Part shown: positions 33,337 through 42,540 of the stretch, piece by piece | Numbering within the stretch: position 1 is the first letter of the stretch | Layout: each line of letters begins with the position of its first letter | Assembly: GCA_965219305.1 (NCBI GenBank) | Contig: OZ244725.1 | Coordinates: 1,550,001 to 1,614,000 of the forward strand | Reading direction: 5' to 3' | Source of the DNA: DATHTS01 sp965219305 | Lineage (GTDB): Bacteria > Acidobacteriota > Blastocatellia > Pyrinomonadales > Pyrinomonadaceae | Length of the DNA: 64,000 bases | Notes under the pieces: generated by a model | Databases searched by the model: none | What the model saw: the letters and a program-made list of their open reading frames with translations, nothing else | What the model was told of the DNA's origin: nothing | Made by a program: the position numbers and the translations under genes

Positions 33337-33444
33337 TTTGCCCACGAAACACACGAAATACACGAAAATTAAAAAAGAATTCTGTTTTATGTCTGTTTTA
33401 TATAGAATAAATTTTAGTTTTCTTTCGTGTATTTCGTGGGCAAA
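33337..33444. repeat. long inverted repeat of CACGAAA words
   Basis: The left arm TTTGCCCACGAAACACACGA (extending through AATACACGAAAA) faces a right arm whose complement reads TTTGCCCACGAAATACACGA. The left arm has one extra CACGAAA-type word. The intervening 49 bases are AT-rich. It could form a large cruciform or hairpin and may be a non-mobile relic or a multicopy intergenic element. The rest of 33110-33501 holds no gene. Confidence 0.7.
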
Positions 33445-33501
33445 ATTTTCCGAAAACATTCTATTGACAATTAACGATTATCATTTAACAATAAACCGAA
33501 T

Positions 33502-34257
33502 ATGAGAAAACCCGTTATTGCCGGAAACTGGAAAATGTATAAAATGCACGATGAAGCGGTCAACACCGCGCTCGCGTTAAAATCGTTGGTTTCCAACGCG
33601 AATCATTGCGAAGTCGTTATCGCGCCCGTTTTTACGGCACTTAAAACCGTCGCTGACCGTCTCGAAGGCTCAAATGTAAAAATTGCGGCGCAAAATTGTT
33701 CGACTAAACAGGAATTCGGCGCGCAGACCGGAGAAGTTTTGGCGGCGATGCTCAAAGATGTCGGCTGTGAATATGTCATCGTCGGACATTCCGAACGGCG
33801 GCAGTTTTATCACGAATCGGACATCTTTGTAAATGAAAAAACCAAAGCCGCGCTGGCGGCGGGATTGACGGCAATTGTCTGCGTCGGCGAAGCATTGGAG
33901 ATGCGACAAGCGGGCAAAGCGGAAAATATCGTCAAGTCACAACTCGAAGGCGCACTTGATGGTTTGACAGTTTCCGATATGGAACGTATTATTATCGCTT
34001 ACGAGCCTGTTTGGGCAATTGGTACGGGTCAAACCGCCACGCCCCAACAGGCTCAAGAAATGCACGCTTTTATCCGAAATGTTCTTGCCGCAAATCACGG
34101 GCGAGCAACGGCGGAAAACACGAGAATCCTTTACGGAGGCTCGGTCAAACCGGAAAACATCGCTCAACTTATGAGCGAAACGGACATTGACGGTGCATTA
34201 GTCGGCGGAGCAAGTCTGGAAGCAGAAAGTTTTGCTAAAATTGTCAATTATAAATAG
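33502..34257 (+). CDS. tpiA: triosephosphate isomerase
   Basis: 251 residues, usual length. GNWKMYKM with the substrate Lys, VIVGHSERRQFYHESD with the catalytic His, IIAYEPVWAIGTGQTATPQQ with catalytic Glu and the mobile loop, and ILYGGSVKPENIAQLM with the phosphate loop. It interconverts dihydroxyacetone phosphate and glyceraldehyde 3-phosphate. secG follows after 10 bp, an arrangement common in bacteria. Confidence 0.98.
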   Translation: MRKPVIAGNWKMYKMHDEAVNTALALKSLVSNANHCEVVIAPVFTALKTVADRLEGSNVKIAAQNCSTKQEFGAQTGEVLAAMLKDVGCEYVIVGHSERRQFYHESDIFVNEKTKAALAAGLTAIVCVGEALEMRQAGKAENIVKSQLEGALDGLTVSDMERIIIAYEPVWAIGTGQTATPQQAQEMHAFIRNVLAANHGRATAENTRILYGGSVKPENIAQLMSETDIDGALVGGASLEAESFAKIVNYK

Positions 34258-34267
34258 AGGTAAAAAA

Positions 34268-34723
34268 TTGGTTTACGTTTTATACACATTATTTTTTCTG
34301 TCCTGCATCGCATTGATCGCATCGGTTCTGCTTCAACCCGGAAAAACCGACGCAGGCGCGCTTTTTACGAGCAACATTTCGAGCAGTGCATTTCAACCGC
34401 GCGGCGCGACGACGATCTTGTCGAAAATCTCAATCGGTTCAGCAGTCGTCTTTATGATCACAGCCTTATTACTCTCGATGCCCGCGCTGACGGGTTCGGG
34501 TTCGATTCTGAACACGGCGGGCGATATTCCGGTCGAAGAACCTGCTCCGGCGATGGGCGATAATGCCAACATTGATATGAGTACGAACTCCGGCATTAAG
34601 GAAACGCTTCCCCCCGCAACCGGCGATACGGTAGCGACAAACAATGATGTCAATAATGTTCCGGGAAATGCCGACGACGCAAACAAAGCAAACGCGGCAA
34701 ACGTCGCAAACGCGAACAAGTAA
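34268..34723 (+). CDS. secG: preprotein translocase subunit SecG
   Basis: About 151 residues from TTG 34268, chosen because AGAGG stands seven bases upstream and the reading then starts VYVLYTLFFLSCIALIASVL. The signature is VLLQPGKTDAGALFTSNISS with two membrane segments. After them comes a long Asn/Ala/Asp-rich tail (DNANIDMSTNSGIKETLPP, then NANK repeats), far longer than the usual SecG end. SecG assists SecYE in protein export. Followed by a terminator and tRNA-Leu. Confidence 0.92.
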   Translation: MVYVLYTLFFLSCIALIASVLLQPGKTDAGALFTSNISSSAFQPRGATTILSKISIGSAVVFMITALLLSMPALTGSGSILNTAGDIPVEEPAPAMGDNANIDMSTNSGIKETLPPATGDTVATNNDVNNVPGNADDANKANAANVANANK

Positions 34724-34746
34724 AAAGCAGTTTTAATTAGATTGTG

Positions 34747-34780
34747 AGGTTGAAAACGGTTTCAACCTTTTAGTTTTTTT
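34747..34780 (+). terminator. terminator of tpiA-secG
   Basis: AGGTTGAAA / TTTCAACCT stem with a 4-nt loop, followed by TTTAGTTTTTTT, 11 bp before tRNA-Leu. Confidence 0.85.
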
Positions 34781-34790
34781 TGACAAATCA

Positions 34791-34875
<85 letters not shown>

Positions 34876-34911
34876 ACCTTAAAAATTATTTTCCGCAAGT
34901 AAATAATTTAC

Positions 34912-34980
34912 AGGCAAGTTAAAAACTTTTGTGTCCTAACAAAGACGACAAAATAATTTTTAGCTTGCCTTTTTCTTTTT
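34912..34980 (+). terminator. possible terminator after tRNA-Leu
   Basis: AGGCAAG...AAAAA pairs with TTTTT..CTTGCCT over a long loop, followed by TTTTCTTTTTT. Confidence 0.5.
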
Positions 34981-35079
34981 TAATTGCCTTGGAAACGACA
35001 GGGAAAATGATTTATTATCTGAATACGACAAAGCAAAATGGAATATAACTAATTCAAATTTTGCCGGAAAAGAAAATTT

Positions 35080-35616
35080 ATGTCAGATGAAAAACCAAAC
35101 GTGTCCGCTTCGCCGGAGATGGACGATGAAACCTACGAATTTATCCAAAAGATGTTCCAGATCGCCAGAAACGGCACGGGCGAACAGATGCGAAATTATC
35201 TCGAACGCGGTTTGCCGCCGAACATCCGCGACGGCAAAGGTAACAGTTTTCTAATGTTGGCGACCTATAACGGAAATTATGAAGCGGCGCGCGCTTTACT
35301 CGAACACGGCGGCGACCCGCAAGTTGTCAACGATCAGGGACAAATTCCGCTCGCCGGAACTGCCTTTAAAGGAAATAAAGCGATGACCGAACTTCTTCTC
35401 GACAACGGCGCAGATGTCAACGCGCCGATGCCGGACGGAAAAACGCCTCTGATGTTCGCCGCGATGTTTGACCGCACGGAAATTATCAATTTGTTTATCG
35501 AACGTGGCGCGGACATCAACGCGAAATCTGCTAACGGTATGAGCGCGATTGATTACGCACGAACGATGAACGCTGAAAACGCCGCAAATCTGTTGGCTGA
35601 AAAATTGGAGAAATAA
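35080..35616 (+). CDS. ankyrin-repeat protein
   Basis: 178 residues with four ankyrin repeats: GNSFLMLATYNGNYEAARAL, GQIPLAGTAFKGNKAMTELL, GKTPLMFAAMFDRTEIINLF and GMSAIDYARTMNAENAANLL, each with the helix-turn pattern and GADVN/GGDPQ-type loops. The N-terminal 40 residues are an acidic helix. No signal peptide, so it is a cytoplasmic binding protein of unknown partner. Confidence 0.9.
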   Translation: MSDEKPNVSASPEMDDETYEFIQKMFQIARNGTGEQMRNYLERGLPPNIRDGKGNSFLMLATYNGNYEAARALLEHGGDPQVVNDQGQIPLAGTAFKGNKAMTELLLDNGADVNAPMPDGKTPLMFAAMFDRTEIINLFIERGADINAKSANGMSAIDYARTMNAENAANLLAEKLEK

Positions 35617-35637
35617 AATTATAAACGTTTTTTTTCT

Positions 35638-35961
35638 ATGAATAACTCAAAAGAATTTGTATTAATTGCAGAAGGTTATTACGAATCGGCGGACGAAGCA
35701 TTTAACGCCTTATGCGAGCCGTTTATCGAAGATTTTGTTGAAGAAACCGGAACTTTCCGCACTCACAACTACGAAGACATCTCGCCCGTCAGCGGCGTAA
35801 GTTTGAGCGATCTGGACATCGCAGTTTTAGACGACGGCGTTTTCGAGATCAGTCTGCGTTCGTCGCAAAAAGTTCTGAACAAACAAAAAGCCGAAGAACT
35901 AGCCGAAAATCTCGAACGCCAGTTGATCTTCGATTCGATAAGCGTCAAACCTTTGGAATAA
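35638..35961 (+). CDS. hypothetical protein (107 aa)
   Basis: Acidic, mixed alpha/beta protein (EFVLIAEGYYESADEAFNAL, DLDIAVLDDGVFEISLRSSQ). No known family. It begins 21 bp after the ankyrin gene on the same strand and is probably in its operon. Confidence 0.65.
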   Translation: MNNSKEFVLIAEGYYESADEAFNALCEPFIEDFVEETGTFRTHNYEDISPVSGVSLSDLDIAVLDDGVFEISLRSSQKVLNKQKAEELAENLERQLIFDSISVKPLE

Positions 35962-36047
35962 ATTCAAAATTCAGTCTGTACGCCGTAAGTTTGGAGTTCA
36001 AACTTCAGTTTGTCCGCTGCGCTTCGTCGGCGTTTTATATAGGATTT

Positions 36048-36593
36048 ATGGAAAATAAATTTTTAGAAGGAAAAGTGATCGTGAAAACAGGCGACATCAC
36101 CGAAGAAAGTGCAGACGCAATCGTCAATGCGGCAAACTCGACATTGCTCGGCGGCGGCGGCGTTGACGGCGCGATTCACCACAAAGGCGGCACGCAAATT
36201 TTGAAAGAATGTGAAAAAATCCGGCGCGATAATTATCCGAAAGGTTTGCCGACGGGCGAAGCCGTTATCACGACCGCCGGAAATCTTTCCGCTAAATTCG
36301 TTATTCACACGGTCGGTCCGGTTTACAAAATAAACGACGGACAAGATGCAGAACTTCTCGCGGATTGTTATAAAAATTCTCTAAAATTAGCGGCGGAAAA
36401 TAATTTAAAGACAATTTCATTTCCGTCAATTTCTACGGGCGCGTTTCATTATCCGAAACACGAAGCCGCACAAATTTCTTCAAGAGCAATTCGGGAATTC
36501 TTAAACAACGATTCAAAAACAGAACAAATAAATCTCGTTTTCTTTTCCGAATCCGACGCGAAAATGTTTATCAAACATCAAAAATTCGGCTAA
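36048..36593 (+). CDS. macro-domain protein (ADP-ribose/O-acetyl-ADP-ribose hydrolase type)
   Basis: 181 residues from MENKFLEGKVIVKTGDIT. AIVNAANSTLLGGGGVDGAI has the catalytic Asn/Asp set of MacroD-type enzymes; FVIHTVGPVY and SISTGAFHYPKHEAAQI complete the ADP-ribose pocket. It may remove ADP-ribose from proteins or hydrolyse O-acetyl-ADP-ribose. The 57 codons upstream in the longer frame lack family sequence. Confidence 0.92.
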   Translation: MENKFLEGKVIVKTGDITEESADAIVNAANSTLLGGGGVDGAIHHKGGTQILKECEKIRRDNYPKGLPTGEAVITTAGNLSAKFVIHTVGPVYKINDGQDAELLADCYKNSLKLAAENNLKTISFPSISTGAFHYPKHEAAQISSRAIREFLNNDSKTEQINLVFFSESDAKMFIKHQKFG

Positions 36594-36675
36594 TTCCTTT
36601 CGCCCTGTTTATTTGACATAATCACACCAAAACCACAAAATATAGTGCCGGACTTTCCACGACAGCACAAAATAG

Positions 36676-39600
36676 ATGTTCAAACTTCAGCGTCTCGAAA
36701 TCACAGGATTTAAATCGTTTGCCGATTACACGGAGATCGTTTTCACCGACAACGGAATCACCGCCGTCGTCGGTCCGAACGGGTGCGGGAAATCGAATCT
36801 GAATGATGCGATGAGTTGGGTTTTAGGCGAACAACGCGCCAAATCTCTGCGCGGCGAAGAGATGAAAGACGTTATTTTTCAAGGCACGGGCAAACGCAGT
36901 GCGGGCGGAATGGCGGAAGTTATTTTGCATCTCGTGCGCGACGAAGACGTTTTTGATTCTAACGAAGAAGACGAACTCATCGAAATTGATGCGAAACTAA
37001 GCGAGATTGACGAAAACACGCTCGAAGTAACCGAAGTAACCGAAACAATTCAAGAACCAGATTCAACCCAAGAATTTGAAACGACGCAGACACTCAGCAC
37101 TCAGCACTCAGCACTCAGCACTAATTCTTCAACTGTCGGTGTCGGCGAAAACATTCAGATCACAAAAGCGAAACGTCATTGGAAACCGAGAAGTTTCGCG
37201 CTCGAATTTATGCCGGGCGAAGCGGTTTCGGTCGGGCGCAGACTTTATCTTTCGGGCGAGAGCGAATATCTTTTAAACGGGAAATCATGCCGTCTGCGCG
37301 ACATTCAGGATTTGTTTGCCGGAACTGGTTTGTCAGGCGCACATTACGCGATCATCGAACAAGGTCGTATCGGGCAGATTCTTTCGGCGAAACCTTCGGA
37401 ACGCCGCAATTTGATCGAGGAAGCCGCCGGAATTTCCAAATTCCGCACACGCCAACGAGCAACGGAAGCGCGTCTCGAATCGGCAAAATCCAATTTGAGC
37501 CGCATTTCCGACATCGTTTCCGAGATCGAAAAACACGCCAATTCCCTGCGCCGTCAAGCGTCGAAAACCAAGCGTTACAAAGTTTTGCGCGAAGACTTGC
37601 GCGTGCTTTTGCGGCAGATTTACGCCATCGAAGGCGCGAATCTCGGCGGTTTGATCGAGGAATTGGAAGAAAAACTCGAAGCGGCGACGAAACTCGAACG
37701 CGAAATTTACCGCGCAACCGCCGAAAAAGAAGAAGCGTTTCGAGACGCGACGAACGCAGCGCGTGAAGCCGAAGAACTTCTGGCGGAAATGCGCGAAAAA
37801 CATTCGCAGAACGCGCTCGAAAGAGACCGCAATCAGCGCGAGTTGCAGTATCAAAAAGAGCAAATCATCAATTTAGGACAACGTCACGCGGTTTTGAAAA
37901 ACGAGATCGAAAACGCCGAAAGCCGCGTCAAACTTTTCTCGGAAGAATTCGAGCGTCTCAGCGCGGAAGAGAAAAAGGAACGTGAAGCCGCCGGAAAAAA
38001 TGAACTCGCTCTGCGCGAAGCCGAAACGAAATACCGCGAAAAAGTCGCCGAATTAAACAAGATCGAAAGCGAACTCGACACGACGCGCACCGACTTGATG
38101 CAGCACACGGCGGCGGTCGAAAGATTCGGCGAAATTCAGCGCAGTCTCGATAATACACTGGCGCGTCTGCGCGAACGGCTCGAGGGCTTACAGCGCGAAT
38201 CGAAACGCGCCGAAGAAAATTTTCTCGAACACGAACGCGATGCTGCCGAACTCGAAAAACAACTCGCCGAAGAACGCGAAAAGCTCAAAGAACTGCAAGA
38301 CGAAAAATCGCAGATAATTCAGGAGATCGGCACAGCGCGTGAAATCTGGCAGCGTGAAGAAAACGCGCTCAAACAGATTCGCGATGAATTTTCCAAAAAG
38401 AAAAATCGCCTTGAAACTCTGCGCGAACTCGACGAAAAACGCGCCGTTTACGCGCCTTCGGTGCAGAAACTTTTTGCCGAACAGACAAAGATCGGCGTGA
38501 ATTTTCTCGGAACGCTTGCCGATGTTCTAAATGTTGAGATGCGCGCCGAAACCGCCGTCGAAACGATTTTCGGCAATTATCTGCAAGCTGTTTTGGTCGA
38601 AAACGAAACGGACGCGAAGAAAGTTTTTGATTATCTGACGGCGAATAAGTTGGGCAGAATCGCAGTTCTAGTCGGTTCAAAGTTCAAAGTTCAAAGTTCA
38701 AAGTCTGAAAACTTGAAACCGGAAATTTCGCAACTTCTCGGAACTTCCGGCGAGGTGATTGAAACATTGAAAAATGTTTTTCCCATCGAGATGTCGGCAA
38801 AGTTTGTCAAAGATTTTGAACAGGCGAAAGCGGGCGAAGTTTTGGTTGACGCGGACGGAAATCTGGCGGTCGGGAAAAAGTTTTTGGTCGGCGGAAAACA
38901 CGTCGCGGGCGAGAAAAATAAATCTTTGCTCGCATTTAAGCGCGAGTTGCGCGGACTTGAAACTGATACGGAAAAACTTTCAAAAGAGATCGAAATTGCG
39001 GAAACTAAGACCGAAAAAGCGAAAAAGAAACTTTCCGTCGCGGAAGAAAAACTCGTTGATTTGCAGGCGTTGATCGTGAAGATCGAGCGCACGATTTTAT
39101 CGCAGGAAATTCAGTCGAAATCGCTCAAACAGGAAATCGAACGCTCGATCCGGCACAAGCGCGTCGTCGGCGAAGAGACGGCGCAGATCGGGCGCGAACT
39201 CAAAGAGAACGAACTTAAAAAGACGAGCGCGGCGGAAAATGCCGCGAATGCGGAATCGGCGCGGAAAGATGCCGACGCGAAACTTTCGGGAATCGTCGAG
39301 AAAATAAACGCGGCGCGGCAGAAGGTCGAAGCCGAAAACGCCGTTTTGAATGAAAAGAAAACTCTCGCCGCGACGAGCGAAGAACGGCGGCGTTCGGCGG
39401 AAAATGCGCGTCGGCGCGTCGGCAATGAACAGACCGAATTCGAGTCGAGAATTTCGCGTCTGAATCTCGAAATCGTCGAGATCGAAGGCAAATCCAGAGG
39501 CATCACGGAAAACGTCGAGAAACTAAAAGAACTGATCGAAATCGCTGAAACGGAAAAGACCGTCGAACAAAACGAACTCGAAACGGCGAAGGAAAATCTG

Positions 39601-40458
39601 ACGAACACGCGCGAATCCGCCGACAAATTTTCCGTCGAACTCGCCGACCTCAACAAAAAATCCGCCGAAGCGCGAAACGAACGCGCCGCACTCGAAATAC
39701 GCAAAAGCGAATCAATGGAACGCCTGCGGAACATCAACGAAAACTGCGTCCGCGATCTGAACGTCTCGCTCGTCAAATTGGTTGATGAAGTCGAAACGTC
39801 CGAAGATTTCGATTTGCAGATGGCGCGAACCGAATCCGAAACTCTGCGCGACAAACTGGAAAATTTCGGCGCGATCAATATGTTGGCGATGGAAGAACTC
39901 GAAGAAGTCGAGGAACGTTTCACGTTTTTGACCTCACAGCGGCAGGACATTCTCGACGGAATCGCCGCCGCCGAAGCCGCGCTTAAAGAAATAAAACAGC
40001 GTTCACGCGAGAAATTCCGCGAAGCGTTCAAGGCGATCAACGAGAATTTTTCGGAATTTTTCACGGAGCTTTTCGGCGGCGGCAACGGCGCGATGACCTT
40101 GCTCGAAGCCGACGACGTTCTCGAAGCCGGAATCGAGATCGTCGCCCAACCGCCCGGAAAACGTCTGCAAAATCTCTTGCTGTTAAGCGGCGGCGAAAAA
40201 ACGATGACCGCCATCGCGCTCGTCCTCGCCATCTTCCGATACCGCCCCGCGCCCTTTTGCTTACTGGACGAAGTTGACGCGCCGCTCGACGAATCCAACG
40301 TCGGCAGATTCGTGGACAAAGTCGCCGAAATGAGCGCGAACACCCAATTCATCGTCATCACCCACAACAAACGAACAATGGAAGCCGCCCGCGCCCTCTA
40401 CGGCGTAACGATGGAAGAAGCAGGCGTTTCAAAGGTCGTGTCAGTTAAATTTGAGTAA
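36676..40458 (+). CDS. smc: chromosome segregation SMC protein
   Basis: 1260 residues. The N-terminal head has GPNGCGKSNLNDAMSWVLGE (Walker A). Two long coiled coils flank a hinge at about 590-760. The C-terminal head has LLLLSGGEKTMTAIALVLAI (signature) and FCLLDEVDAPLDESNVGRF (Walker B). Asn replaces the usual Ile/Val after GKSN. Two low-complexity inserts are odd: residues about 112-165 after the first head strands, coded in part by CTCAGCACTCAGCACTCAGC repeats (37090-37122), and GSKFKVQSSKSENLK near the hinge, coded by AGTTCAAAGTTCAAAGTTCA repeats (38676-38705). The protein organises chromosomes as a dimer with ScpAB; those genes are not nearby. Confidence 0.95.
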   Translation: MFKLQRLEITGFKSFADYTEIVFTDNGITAVVGPNGCGKSNLNDAMSWVLGEQRAKSLRGEEMKDVIFQGTGKRSAGGMAEVILHLVRDEDVFDSNEEDELIEIDAKLSEIDENTLEVTEVTETIQEPDSTQEFETTQTLSTQHSALSTNSSTVGVGENIQITKAKRHWKPRSFALEFMPGEAVSVGRRLYLSGESEYLLNGKSCRLRDIQDLFAGTGLSGAHYAIIEQGRIGQILSAKPSERRNLIEEAAGISKFRTRQRATEARLESAKSNLSRISDIVSEIEKHANSLRRQASKTKRYKVLREDLRVLLRQIYAIEGANLGGLIEELEEKLEAATKLEREIYRATAEKEEAFRDATNAAREAEELLAEMREKHSQNALERDRNQRELQYQKEQIINLGQRHAVLKNEIENAESRVKLFSEEFERLSAEEKKEREAAGKNELALREAETKYREKVAELNKIESELDTTRTDLMQHTAAVERFGEIQRSLDNTLARLRERLEGLQRESKRAEENFLEHERDAAELEKQLAEEREKLKELQDEKSQIIQEIGTAREIWQREENALKQIRDEFSKKKNRLETLRELDEKRAVYAPSVQKLFAEQTKIGVNFLGTLADVLNVEMRAETAVETIFGNYLQAVLVENETDAKKVFDYLTANKLGRIAVLVGSKFKVQSSKSENLKPEISQLLGTSGEVIETLKNVFPIEMSAKFVKDFEQAKAGEVLVDADGNLAVGKKFLVGGKHVAGEKNKSLLAFKRELRGLETDTEKLSKEIEIAETKTEKAKKKLSVAEEKLVDLQALIVKIERTILSQEIQSKSLKQEIERSIRHKRVVGEETAQIGRELKENELKKTSAAENAANAESARKDADAKLSGIVEKINAARQKVEAENAVLNEKKTLAATSEERRRSAENARRRVGNEQTEFESRISRLNLEIVEIEGKSRGITENVEKLKELIEIAETEKTVEQNELETAKENLTNTRESADKFSVELADLNKKSAEARNERAALEIRKSESMERLRNINENCVRDLNVSLVKLVDEVETSEDFDLQMARTESETLRDKLENFGAINMLAMEELEEVEERFTFLTSQRQDILDGIAAAEAALKEIKQRSREKFREAFKAINENFSEFFTELFGGGNGAMTLLEADDVLEAGIEIVAQPPGKRLQNLLLLSGGEKTMTAIALVLAIFRYRPAPFCLLDEVDAPLDESNVGRFVDKVAEMSANTQFIVITHNKRTMEAARALYGVTMEEAGVSKVVSVKFE

Positions 40459-40466
40459 TATATTAT

Positions 40467-41090
40467 CTAGCTTTCACCTAACACTTCATCTTGTTCATCC
40501 CCAGAAACTAATACGTCCGCATCAATTCCTAAGATAAGAACCGGAATATCAATGTTTCCAACACCTCGTTCTTTTAGATCCCAAGTAAATTGCTCAAAAT
40601 AGGCGACTCCCGTTGACATCTCTTTCGTCAAACCTCTTACCGGAACAATTTCGATCCCACAGTTTATATATTTGAGATTACGAAAGATGGTCATTTTAGC
40701 GCAGACATTGTAAACCATAAAAGCATATTTGCCGAATTGAACCTCAACACCGAGTTTGTCTTTGACAAAATCCATTTCTCGATATGGGCGTTGACCACTA
40801 AGTTTCTTCGGTTTATAACCATCTACATAATATTCTTGCGAGTAATCACATAATACTTTCACAGGTTTCCAATCTTTCTTTTTTGCAAATTCGGCTTTGA
40901 ATTCTTTATTTAAAGCCGGTGGACTAAACAATATTCTTCCCGACATTGTTTTTTCAGCACTTTTTTTAGTTTTGCATCTATGCGCCTGAACTCCTGTTAT
41001 AACTTCTTCGACTTCTTGTAATAATTGCGGAAAATTATTGTTAATATACTCTTCGCCTTCGTTAAACGAATATCTTGCTACTATTCTCAT
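40467..41090 (-). CDS. BglII/BamHI-like type II restriction endonuclease
   Basis: 207 residues from ATG 41090, which overlaps the stop of the methyltransferase by four bases (ATGA). The core REMDFVKDKLGVEVQFGKYA then FMVYNVCAKMTIF has the Asp, Glu-x-Gln and Lys positions of the BglII group, whose members cut GATC-centred six-base sites. The end (PVLILGIDADVLVSG) is not conserved. Gene order methylase-nuclease and overlap are those of a compact type II system. The recognition site cannot be read from sequence. Confidence 0.8.
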   Translation of the reverse strand: MRIVARYSFNEGEEYINNNFPQLLQEVEEVITGVQAHRCKTKKSAEKTMSGRILFSPPALNKEFKAEFAKKKDWKPVKVLCDYSQEYYVDGYKPKKLSGQRPYREMDFVKDKLGVEVQFGKYAFMVYNVCAKMTIFRNLKYINCGIEIVPVRGLTKEMSTGVAYFEQFTWDLKERGVGNIDIPVLILGIDADVLVSGDEQDEVLGES

Positions 41091-42046
41091 ATATTTGCTT
41101 CCTTTGTCCATTCAAGCGGAATTTGCGCGACTTTCTCACGCCCCGTCGGTTGATGAACGGGTTTTCCTAAAGGTCGGTAACGCAATCTACCTGCCCCTAA
41201 ATCTTTTATTCTTTGTTGGGCGATTTCCAAGTATTCAAATTCTTTTTCGCAACCGACTGCGCGACGATTATTCTTGAGCGCGGCGAGTAAGGCAGAACCG
41301 ACACCGGAAAAAGGATCTAACACCCAATCTTCTTCATCGGTCAATGCAAGAACGCATCTTTCGACAAGTTCAATCGGAAATTGGCACGGATGCAAAGTTT
41401 TCTCAGGATGATTGGCTTTAACATTCGGAATATTCCACAATGCAGTTTCCCAATCCTGAACCAGAATTGTCCAAATATCCGAAGGATTTTTCCCCAACGG
41501 ATTGCCGGACGGTTGACCTTTTTTGTCGCCTTTATAATGAGTTTTGCCCGGATATTTTGACGGAACGCGCACCGGATCGAGGTTGAACGTATAATTATCA
41601 CTTTTCGTGAACCACAACAAAGTTTCATAACGTCCTGAAAATCTTTTCGTGGCGTGAAGTCCGTGTGCAAAATGCCAGATTATTCTATTTCGCAACTTAA
41701 AACCGCGCTTTTTGAATATCTGATAATAAAATATGTCAAGAGGAAAAACCTCTCCTTTTTCAACATAATTGCCGACTTGCCAGCATATTGAACCCTCGGG
41801 CGCAAGAACTCTGAAAAGTTCGTCAATTACGGGGTTTAATTCTTCAAGATATGTGTCCAAATCCGTCGCTTTTTCATACTCCTTGCCGATATTATAAGGC
41901 GGTGATGTAACAATTAATTTTATTGAATCATTCGCTACCGTTTGCAAATTTAATAAACAATCTCCGGGCATTATCACTGCCTCTGCATCTGAATTAAATT
42001 CTGATTCAACTTTTATATCCCAAAATTGTGCTTGTTCTTTATCCAT
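41087..42046 (-). CDS. type II DNA methyltransferase (beta class, N4/N6)
   Basis: 319 residues from ATG 42046; a GTG 27 bases upstream is possible. The catalytic motif TSPPYNIGKEYEKATDLDTY comes first (TSPPYN), the target-recognition region lies in the middle (RFSGRYETLLWFTKSDNYTF, NPLGKNPSDIWTILVQDWET), and the SAM motif DPFSGVGSALLAALKNNRRA comes last, which is the beta-class order. Ser before PPY is more often N4-cytosine but also occurs in N6-adenine enzymes. It protects DNA from the overlapping BglII-like nuclease. Confidence 0.92.
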   Translation of the reverse strand: MDKEQAQFWDIKVESEFNSDAEAVIMPGDCLLNLQTVANDSIKLIVTSPPYNIGKEYEKATDLDTYLEELNPVIDELFRVLAPEGSICWQVGNYVEKGEVFPLDIFYYQIFKKRGFKLRNRIIWHFAHGLHATKRFSGRYETLLWFTKSDNYTFNLDPVRVPSKYPGKTHYKGDKKGQPSGNPLGKNPSDIWTILVQDWETALWNIPNVKANHPEKTLHPCQFPIELVERCVLALTDEEDWVLDPFSGVGSALLAALKNNRRAVGCEKEFEYLEIAQQRIKDLGAGRLRYRPLGKPVHQPTGREKVAQIPLEWTKEANI

Positions 42047-42103
42047 TTTTCTTACTTGGCTATAAATTAACACGATTCAGACCTTCACAACAAAAGTATA
42101 AAA

Positions 42104-42319
42104 CCGCAGGAAAAAGCGGCGCATAATCGGATGGTCGAGATGGTGGAGAAGATGTTGGCGGGGAAAAAATCGCTGGCTGAGGCGCGGACGGATAAGGACA
42201 GGGCTTTTTATGAGCGTTATTGTTTGTCGCTCGACGGGCGGATTGATGCTTTGGTTTATGGACTTAATTCGCTGACAGCGGATGAGATGCGGTTTTACAA
42301 TCGGGAACGGCAATTTTGA
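42104..42319 (+). pseudogene. C-terminal remnant of a type IIG (Eco57I/TaqI-like) R-M enzyme
   Basis: The frame reads EKAAHNRMVEMVEKMLAGKK then FYERYCLSLDGRIDALVYGL and LTADEMRFYNRE. This is the usual end of N6-methylase/type IIG enzymes, where a helical tail finishes with IDxLVYELYGLTxEEI. The rest of the gene is missing; the reading begins 30-60 bp after the divergent BglII-like pair. An older R-M gene seems to have been replaced. Confidence 0.65.
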
Positions 42320-42540
42320 AATGTAAAACTGTAGTTTTTTAGTTTGAAGTTGGGATTTTACAATGTAAAACTTCAATTTTACATTGTAAAATCTGCGTTT
42401 TCGCTTTTGGAATTTTGACTTTACATTTTAAAAGTTGCTTTTTCGTCTTTAAAAGACACGTTTTCGGGTTGGAAATGGCAAATTTACATTTTGAAATCTG
42501 CATTTTTGGGAGCGGAAATTGTCGTGAGAGAACGGGCAAG
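42317..42540. repeat. array of degenerate ~21-bp T-tract repeats with palindromes
   Basis: About ten units of 20-22 bp, each starting with TTTT or TTTA: for example TTTTACAATGTAAAACTTCAA, then TTTTACATTGTAAAATCTGC. Units 3 and 4 are perfect palindromes (TTTTACAATGTAAAA and TTTTACATTGTAAAA) and pair with each other. T-runs recur every two helical turns, which is expected to bend DNA. 42541-42733 holds nothing else I recognise. Confidence 0.6.

Noticed and set aside
39111..40370. 419-residue open frame on the minus strand inside smc
   Set aside because: Shadow of the strongly biased smc coding strand; Ser/Arg/Phe-rich, no domain, and smc is intact across it.
42339..42539. 66-residue minus-strand frame through the T-tract array
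   Set aside because: Its Lys/Cys/Ile repeats are the translation of the 21-bp units, no ribosome site.
42317..42540. CRISPR array
   Set aside because: Units are contiguous and degenerate with no unique spacers, and no cas genes are near.
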